Assembly (NCBI GenBank): GCA_030562195.1
Contig: JAUJPP010000012.1
Span: forward strand, 9,238,001-9,302,000
Direction: 5' to 3'
DNA: 64,000 bases
Origin: Nipponacmea schrenckii
Lineage: Eukaryota > Mollusca > Gastropoda > Lottiidae
The notes beneath the pieces were generated by a model that saw nothing but the letters and a program-made list of their open reading frames with translations, was not told the DNA's origin and made no database searches. Both the position numbers and the translations under genes were made by a program. Position 1 is the stretch's first letter. The number at the start of each line of letters is the position of its first letter. Shown here piece by piece: positions 56,488 to 64,000 of the stretch.

Positions 56488-57168
56488 TTCATGATGTCTT
56501 AGTTACAGCAAGTCACCCAAGAATGTTCTTTATTTTGATATTATAGTAACAGCAAGTCACCCAAGAATGTTCTTTATCTTGATATTATAGTCACAGCAAG
56601 TCACCCAAGAATGTTCTTTATTTTGATATTATAGTAACAGCAAGTCACCCAAGAATGTTCTTTATCTATATATTATAGTAACAGCAAGTCACCCAAGAAT
56701 GTTCTTTATTTTGATATTATAGTAACAGCAAGTCACCCAAGAATGTTCTTTATCTTGATATTATAGTAACAGCAAGTCACCCAAGAATGTTCTTTATCTT
56801 GATATTATTGTAACAGCAAATCACCCAAAAATGTTCTTTATTTCGATATTATAGGAACAGCAAGTCACCCAAGAATGTTCTTTATTTTGATATTATAGTA
56901 ACAGCAAGTCACCCAAGAATGTTTTTCTTTTTTATCTTGATATTTTTATATAGTAACAGCAAGTCACCCAAGAATTTTCTTTATTTTGATATTATTGTAA
57001 CAGCAAGTCACCCAAGAATGTTCTTTATCTTGATATTATAGTAACAGCAAGTCACCAAAGAATGTTCTTTATCTTGATGTCTTAGTAACAGCAAGTCACC
57101 AAAGAATGTTCTTTATCTTGAGGTCTTAGTAACAAGTCACTAAAGAATGTTCTTGATTCTTGACTTGT
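56488..57168 (+). repeat. 44-bp minisatellite, about 15 copies
   Basis: Unit: agtaacagcaagtcacccaa, gaatgttctttatcttgata, ttat. Period 44 bp (gaatgttctt at 56521 and 56565). The last units diverge (tcaccaaagaatg, gatgtcttag). Confidence 0.93.
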
Positions 57169-58389
57169 GATGAGCATTTTTCCTCAATTGAAAAGGATTG
57201 AACAGAAAATAGGCCCAAGGACTCAAACAGAACTTGAATTCAATGCACAAAATTTTTAAAAAATCCATTGCGGAAGCATAGTATTGTTACTAAGATTAGT
57301 TAATAAAGTGGAATCTAATACTATTAAGACGCTCTTACAAAAGATGTATGTTTCCAGAATGAAGTCAACAGCTCTATATTTCATACATCAATAATTGCTT
57401 TCAGTTGAATAATATAAACATGATGCACTGATAACTGAGGTAGCATTGCAGATTCCATTATTTATCAGAGTTCCATTCAAATTATAGTAATAGAAAATCT
57501 AGTGTAAATAGCTAAAAGCGTGTAGACAGTTAATCAAGCGAGTAACGAGAACAGTAAGGGACGATTTAGATTTGAGATCACTTTAAGATTGGAATTACTG
57601 GATAGTTACGATATTCACAACTTAAATGATTTTCATCTACTTGTAATTTAGCTGATAGACTATGTACCAAGTTTTAAGTGAGAGGTACTGCTGTTATTAG
57701 TTCTATATATAGGATTAGGAAACCGGTTCAACTTTCAATTTCAGCCGTGTTAGAAGACTATTAAAACTTCTGTCGGTCTGTGTTAGTAAAAAAAAAAAGC
57801 AGAGGACAGCTGAGGAAGGAATATTGATCGTAGAGAAGTTAGTATAACTGTGGAATATGGCTAATAATGTCTTGGTGACAGACAGGTGGTTCAATCACAA
57901 TGCTGTTTAAGAATCATGAGGCCAGGAAATACTGAGTGAACATCAATCAACTAAATAGCAGATAAGACACATCATATAATTCAAGGTTAAAAACTGAAAT
58001 AAGTCTGTCTCTCTTTTGAAAAAAAAAGACTTCATAATACATGTGGTGTATTTCTGTTTCCATGGCAACTTAAATTTACACTTCCTGTGTGTCTCTGGAG
58101 ATGGTTAATTTTGTGGAAAGTGTTGTTAATTGAAAAAGATTTATAGTGGATTGGGGCAAGGTTAATTAAGTTATTAAAGATTTTTCATGTGATGAAATTT
58201 CTCGACACAGTGTTATGAATGTTTTATCAATGGGTGATATTTTCTGTAAATCAGGTAATGTTCCTTCTTGGACACCTTTGCTCTTCTAAATGTACAACAA
58301 AAATAAAATTATGTTTAATGTAAGGATTACTTCATGATAAATGATTTACTAAAATCTTTATTAAATTGCAAAATTAGTACTTGATAAAT
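57169..58389. other. DLG1 intron 4 segment, no feature recognised
   Basis: Nothing identified. Confidence 0.45.
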
Positions 58390-58575
58390 AAAACAATTAT
58401 TATGGAAAGATACTTCTGAAATGTTTACTATTTTCAAGTTTTCAATGTGGTTCTCACACTGTCTTCAGAAATATTCAGGCTTTCATGCATTTTATTTCTG
58501 ACGATGGTGTAAAAACCACATTGAAACGTTGAAAATAATAAACATTCCAGAAGCATCTTTCCATAATTGTTTTAA
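58390..58575. mobile_element. Inverted pair of Penelope-like termini with hammerhead-like cores
   Basis: The two arms (58390-58473 and 58493-58575) are reverse complements with few mismatches; the spacer is about 20 bp. The right arm holds CTGACGA (58498-58504) and GAAA (58523-58526); the left arm, on the minus strand, holds CTGAAGA (58468-58462) and GAAA (58443-58440). Between them a 5-bp stem with wobble pairs can form in each. The spacing is identical to that at 41598-41626. The gaaacgttgaaaataataaa tail also suits this class. Confidence 0.6.
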
Positions 58576-58639
58576 ATATCTATAAGCTGTGTTTCTAATA
58601 GATTACTTCATAGAAGTTTATTCAATTGTCATTGTTAAA

Positions 58640-59755
58640 TCAGGAAAGTATTTCCAATTGATAATCTCAGAATAGTTTATTCATTTGGTAATGTTTTATC
58701 AGAATAGTTTATTTCATTGGTAATATTATATTAGAATCGTTTTTCAATTGATAATGATATGTCGGAATAGTTTTATTTAATTTGTAATTTTTTACTGGAA
58801 TAGTTTATTTAAGTGGTAATGTTATCAGAAAAATTTATTTAATCGGTAATTTTATGTTATTTATGTGGAATTGTTGTATTGGAATAGCTTTTTTATTTTG
58901 TAATGTTATCAGGATAGTTTATGAAATAGTTACTGGTGTACATAAATAGTTTATTTATGTGGTAATTTTATATGAGAATAATTTGTTCATGTTATTTATG
59001 TTATACAAGAATAGTTTATATAGTTGGTAATGTCATAGAATAATTCTTCATTTATTAATGTTATACCACAATAGTTTATTCAATTGGCAATGTTATACCA
59101 TAATAGTTCATTCAATTGGTAATGTTATACCACAATAGATCATTCAAATGGAAATTGTATACCACATTAGTTCATTCAATTGGTAATCTTATACTACAAT
59201 AGTTCATTCAATTGGTAATCTTATACTACAATAGTTCATTCAGTTGGTAATCTTATACCACTATAGTTCATTCAACTTATAATGATGGTTCATTCAATTG
59301 GTAATGTCATATTTTGTAATAATTTGGCAATGTTACACCACAATAGTTCATTCGATTGGTACCGGTAATGTTAATTGGTAATGTAAAACCACAATAGTTC
59401 ATTAAATTGGGAATGTTATACCACTATAGTTCATTCAATTGGTAAAGTTATACCACAATAGTTCATTCAATTGGCAATGTTATACTACAGTAGTTCATTC
59501 AATTGGTAATGTTATACCACAATAGTTCATTAATTTGGCTATGTTATACTACAGTAGTTCATTCAATTGGTAATGTTATACCACAATAGTTCATTCAATT
59601 GGCAATGTCATACTACAGTAGTTCATTCAATTGGTAATGTTATACCACAATAGTTCATTAATTTGGCTATGTTATACCACAATAGTTTATTAAATTGGGA
59701 TTGTTATACCACTATAGTTCATTCAATTGGCAAAGGTGTACCATAATAGTAGGAA
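58640..59755 (+). repeat. 32-bp minisatellite, about 30 degenerate copies
   Basis: Unit: ttggtaatgttataccacaa, tagttcattcaa, period 32 bp (59109 to 59141). Units before 59040 are much diverged (aatagtttattcatttggta). A local higher-order repeat appears at 59460-59660, where tactacagtagttcattc and taccacaatagttcatt alternate. Confidence 0.9.
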
Positions 59756-60615
59756 TTCTATGTTATAATTTGGTAATGTTGTTCTTTAAGTGTATTGACA
59801 ATAATGCTGTGACAATAAACATGTTGTAATTTTCTGGGTGGTAAAATCAAAAGGGGTTGTGTTATTATGGTCATGGCTTTTTTCACTTAATTGTAAGAAG
59901 ATAATCAGACAAGACTCTTAAGAGTTTTCTAGTAATCGTTAGCAAATATCTCGGTAGGATTGATGCTTCTAATTGTGAATAGGAAACACATTATTAATGG
60001 TGTTTTGATTTTGATGCCATGACTCTTCAAATGTCACTTCGTGGGAATCACTTTGCATATTTGTTTGTCTATCTTTAGCTATTTCCAGTGATTGTGGACA
60101 TTCTTTCAATAAAAGATATACTTTATCATGCAACTTTCTTATATTTAAATTTGTATTGATTTTCAATTTCCCATTCAATAAATCTGCTTGAATTATTGAA
60201 TTATCAATCTAAACTAGAAATTTGACCTTTATCTAGATCTAGATTTGATTCCTAATAAGAAATCATTTGACAACTCATGTCATTTATCATGTTTTCTTGC
60301 TTTTCGTTTTATTCTTTTTTTTTAATTATGAAACAGATAACGGTTTGTAAAGACTTGTTTTGATCTTTGAGTTTGAACGAAATGTTTTTACAAAAAATAA
60401 TTTGTTAAAAGAATTTTGAAATTTATATCAATTGTAACCAAAGTCTTGGTAAGATCAAGGGATTAGATCTTGGCACACTTTAATACATATTAGAAGTCTT
60501 TGAAAAATATCATGTGCATTTACAAATGAATATAAATAGGGAATTTGTTACTTTTGTATGTCAAAATTTTTTACCCAATATATACATACGTATCTGAAAG
60601 TTTTAAGGTAGATAA
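59756..60615. other. DLG1 intron 4 segment, no feature recognised
   Basis: Nothing identified. Confidence 0.45.
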
Positions 60616-60985
60616 ACAGGTAATTGTAGAGAAATATGTCTCCTACTTCTTCTGAAATTCAACGAATAATAATTTTAATTTAAGTTTTAATTAAATTCAG
60701 TTTGATAAAGTAGATATATAGAATTAAATAGCATTTTGTTTTGACAATTTTAGGTAAAATATATCATGTTTATGATAATGAACATTAGCTGAAAGTATTA
60801 AGCTAGATTATTACGTAATTGTAGAGAAGTATGTCTCCTACTTTTTCTGAAATTCAACGAATAATAATTTTAAATAACGTTTTGACTAAATTCAGTTTGA
60901 TTAAGTAGATATATAGAATTAAATAGCATTTTGTTTTGACAATTTTAGGTAAAATATATCATGTTTATGATAATGAACATTTTGC
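60616..60985 (+). repeat. 195-bp tandem duplication
   Basis: 60621-60787 and 60816-60981 are nearly identical (taattgtagagaaatatgtc, aattcaacgaataataattt, ttttaggtaaaatatatcat); offset 195 bp. A recent intronic duplication. Confidence 0.88.
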
Positions 60986-63524
60986 ATATTGACCTTTTGA
61001 AAGTGTTAAGACACTGCTGTATAAATAAGAATGTTTGTTTTAAAAAGATTCCATTAAATCGGTTCTAAAATGTTTTAAATACATGTTCAGCTAAATTAGA
61101 TTATAGAACAATGGAAGGTTGATAGTGATAATGGTGCTTTTAGCTATATTAAGTCTAATTTGAATTAGTTACATGTGTTATTCCAAAGTGTGAGTATTAA
61201 ATTTAATCTTTCTGTTCATCAGTTCAGAGAGACCTTTAATGCTGTAAAATTTCAGATATTGTATTAATTAAACTTAAGATGAAGATATTTAATTAACATA
61301 GCCAAGTTAAGGAAGACTGATTGGTTGACACCTTTTTCCAGACAAGTTCGTTTCCTTCATAATGAACTTTATTCATTTGTACCATTTGTAATTGACTCGT
61401 TTAACCAGTAAATTCAACATAGAGTATTAAGGGAAATGAACCTCGTGCTTGTAATTAGTTGTCTTGATGTAAGATAGTACGAAAATTGTTTTTGACTTAT
61501 TCTAAATTAAAACTACAAGAGTTTTCATGCTTTTCACATCTTAATTAAGAAAAAAAGTGGTAAAAATGATCTTGAAGTAATTTTCTTCAATTTTCTACTT
61601 TATTCAGCCTTACCAACTACTGGTTGAGCTTTTTGTACAAGGCCTTGAATAATGGTTGAATGGTATGTGAAGATTTCAAATAAAGTAATATAGTTTCAAG
61701 AATAAAAACAGATCTAATCAAATTTTTATTTTGCCCAATAAGGCATCGTTTCTTAGTTTTGATAACACATGAAATTGTTAGATGCTAGTATAATATAGAA
61801 GTGAGAACAAGTAGTTCTGCTTCTCTGACTATGATGGTGACATGGGTTGATTTGATCCAGTTGTCTAAAAAGATGACACAGACCAAAACCTTTGTGTTTC
61901 TATCAGTAAAGAAGTGACTTTTCTTGTATGATGATGAACTGGGTTTTGAATAGAACTATGACCTTATGAACAAAACACCAGGTTTCAGTGATAAGACAAT
62001 CGATAACTGGTATTTATTTGATATTTTGTGTTAATAACTATGATATAATTATTGACGTATATAAATGTCTATACACAGTATTGGCAGTGATAAACTGCTT
62101 TGAAATGTGGTTCAACCAGATAAACAGATTTCATGATATGACCAATAGGACCAGTTCAACCATTAACCATATTGCTTGATGAATATTTGAGTATGATTCA
62201 TATCATCAACTTTTCTAAAGTGACTTGTAGAAATTATCAGAGCATGGGGAATATATCTGTATTAAATAATTTGTTTAATATTGATTTACGGAATGTTACA
62301 CTTACCAAAGTCTCTGTTTACTTTATATTTCATGGCAGTATAGGGTGAAAATAGTTTGCTCTACACTATTAAAAACGGAAAGTCAAATTCATCAGTTTAG
62401 ATTAAGAGTATGTTCTTCAAATACTTAAAAATTGAGTATGAGTTATTTTTAGACGTAAACTTGAACCAGTCATGATGGAAAGTTGGAACATTTGCATCAA
62501 ATTAGATCATTATCTCAAATAAAACAATTTAAAACTAGTCTGTACAGTGTTCATAATTGATAACCAAATTTACATATCAATAACACATAATCTTTTACAT
62601 TCAGAAATAAATTATTTGTCTGAAGGGAGATAAAACCATTCCTACTCTTAAATTGCATAATCATCTTTAAAAATCACCTCTGCGAATCCTTACATGACGA
62701 GTTTGTACACAGCAAGTAATTTCTCATTATCTTACAAATCTTGTTGAAAGTAACTTGCATGAAATCTTCTTTCCCACTTCAAACTTAACGCAATCCTTTC
62801 ATGTCAGTATCATATTAGAGAGTTTTTATAAGGCTTAAAAAATTGAATTGTAGAAGGGGAAATTGAGAAGTATTGTGAAGACTAAATTGGTAATCTTGTA
62901 CGAGATAGAAAACTTGAGATATGCTGTCATCTAATTGAACGTGGTTCTTGAAATAGATAATCTCTTTCAATCCCTCAGGTCACAGATTTCATGATTAGAA
63001 AATTGACCATTTATTACAGTAAGGTTTAGATAGTTATCAATGACAATGGTTCACTTTTAAATTCAATTTCCTTGTAAATACTATTGCCAGAGTAAATTAG
63101 GTTGAATTTGTTAAGGGTAACTGGGTTACTAGTTTAATAATATTGTCACCATTTGTTGATAAAAAAAAAACCTGGTTGTGTTTGTCACAACATTGTGAAT
63201 CAAATATATCCTTCCCACTTGAAATAATTTAATAACAGGCATGTTAAAAACTTAACTTCTAATGCATGTTGTTAATATAGTTACTGTTATTGCTCTTGAC
63301 TTCAAAATCTGTTTTCGTAATCTGATATAGTCAAATCAAATGAGATCCAACACAGGTTTAATCACAACTTTAAGATGAATTTTTTTGGGGTTATTTCCCT
63401 GGAATTTGTAAAAATTAGTTTCTCAGAAATGTTGAAATGAAAGTTTTTATTTAGAGTGATTTATCTGAAGTTGGTATTCTGGTGTAGATTGATGAGGCAT
63501 GTAGAAGACCAAGAATGTTTCTTG
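60986..63524. other. DLG1 intron 4 segment, no feature recognised
   Basis: AT-rich intron. Searched by eye for PDZ-like coding (GLGFSIAGG type), none found. Confidence 0.45.
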
Positions 63525-63875
63525 CTAGGCAAGAGGCATATAAAGAATGGAAGATTTAATGACATCTGGATGAGTGCTAATAGCAAGATGCTCAGGTGTT
63601 TGGTACTGTCTGTTAATTAGAATGGCTTTATTGTGCATCATATGATCATGTCCGAGTGTCAGTACAACCATAGCATTAATGTCCTCTACATCATAGGTAC
63701 CACCAACTACATATGATTGTCGTTCTAAGGTTTGTCTTTTAAGGTAAGAGAAAATCATAGAAACACTGTACATAACTTGATGTGAAGATGACAGGTTAGA
63801 ATGACCCAAACTAGAACTAAACAAATTTACTAGGAGTTGTTTAATAATTCTAGCTCTTGTCTGACCTACTGTCAT
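63525..63875 (-). CDS. Unidentified open frame nested antisense in DLG1 intron 4
   Basis: A 116-codon minus-strand frame with protein-like composition, markedly better than background: RIIKQLLVNLFSSSLGHSNL, then VMYSVSMIFSYLKRQTLERQ, SYVVGGTYDVEDINAMVVLT, LGHDHMMHNKAILINRQ, YQTPEHLAISTHPDVIKSSI. I do not recognise the family. The frame is open a few codons before the Met to a TGA, and a splice acceptor (attctag or gacagtag, minus strand) is possible there. After the TAG stop at 63525-63527 the same frame stays open about 30 further codons, which hints at a nonsense-mutated relic or a longer exon. It could be an exon of an antisense gene entering from the right, a processed pseudogene, or a transposon fragment. 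Confidence 0.45.
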   Translation of the reverse strand: MTVGQTRARIIKQLLVNLFSSSLGHSNLSSSHQVMYSVSMIFSYLKRQTLERQSYVVGGTYDVEDINAMVVLTLGHDHMMHNKAILINRQYQTPEHLAISTHPDVIKSSILYMPLA

Positions 63876-64000
63876 ACTTTCAAGCAGAAATCATCTAGAA
63901 TATGGTTTTATTTCTTAATTTATCTTTTGTGACCTCATGGATTAGTGTGCTCATCATATTTGTGCTGGTATAGTTATTTTGTCATTTTTGCTCTTACATT

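Overview
This is a slice of an animal nuclear genome: AT-rich, spliced genes with GT-AG introns, a LINE, SINEs and nested interspersed repeats. The repeats point to a mollusc. The commonest family has a palindromic 'tacgcccacat' head, a GTCC/GACG microsatellite and a core of roughly 160-bp tandem repeats, which is the plan known from bivalve and gastropod pearl/CvA-like and Helentron/HINE-like elements. The class is inferred from these features; no species is claimed.

Layout. 1-4137: 3' part of a non-LTR retrotransposon (ORF1, endonuclease/RT ORF2 with two frameshifts, A-tail). 4138-4372: GC-rich palindromic array. 5126-27427 (+): a complete seven-exon TANGO2 gene, reconstructed here from splice sites, encoding 280 residues; its 16.5-kb intron 4 is almost entirely nested transposons and satellite arrays. 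27624-31250: a TIR element, a short unidentified coding-like block and further nested repeats. 31800-32972 (-): NDUFA9, a complex I accessory subunit, in one uninterrupted exon. 35072-46078 (+): the first four coding exons of a DLG1/SAP97-type scaffold gene (L27 domain, then a proline-rich acidic linker). PDZ, SH3 and GK exons were not found, so the gene should continue past the right edge. 46079-64000: DLG1 intron 4 with four minisatellites (37, 51, 44 and 32 bp), SINE copies, repeat elements, a hairpin with Penelope-like termini, and an unidentified minus-strand open frame at 63525-63875.

The three genes are independent housekeeping or scaffold genes: TANGO2 (NRDE family, linked to lipid/acyl-CoA homeostasis), NDUFA9 (mitochondrial respiration) and DLG1 (cell polarity and junctions). 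TANGO2 and NDUFA9 are tail to tail; NDUFA9 and DLG1 are head to head about 2.1 kb apart.

Main second-look points: a non-canonical GA 5' splice site required to keep TANGO2 in frame; an in-frame TAG between LINE ORF1 and ORF2 with no AUG before the endonuclease start; three hammerhead-like cores with identical spacing in DLG1 introns; filled/empty site pairs that define the insertion chemistry of three repeat families; GC-rich palindromic modules carrying a shared leader in opposite orientations; and a sharply bounded 1.2-kb block of the satellite that looks like a consensus error.
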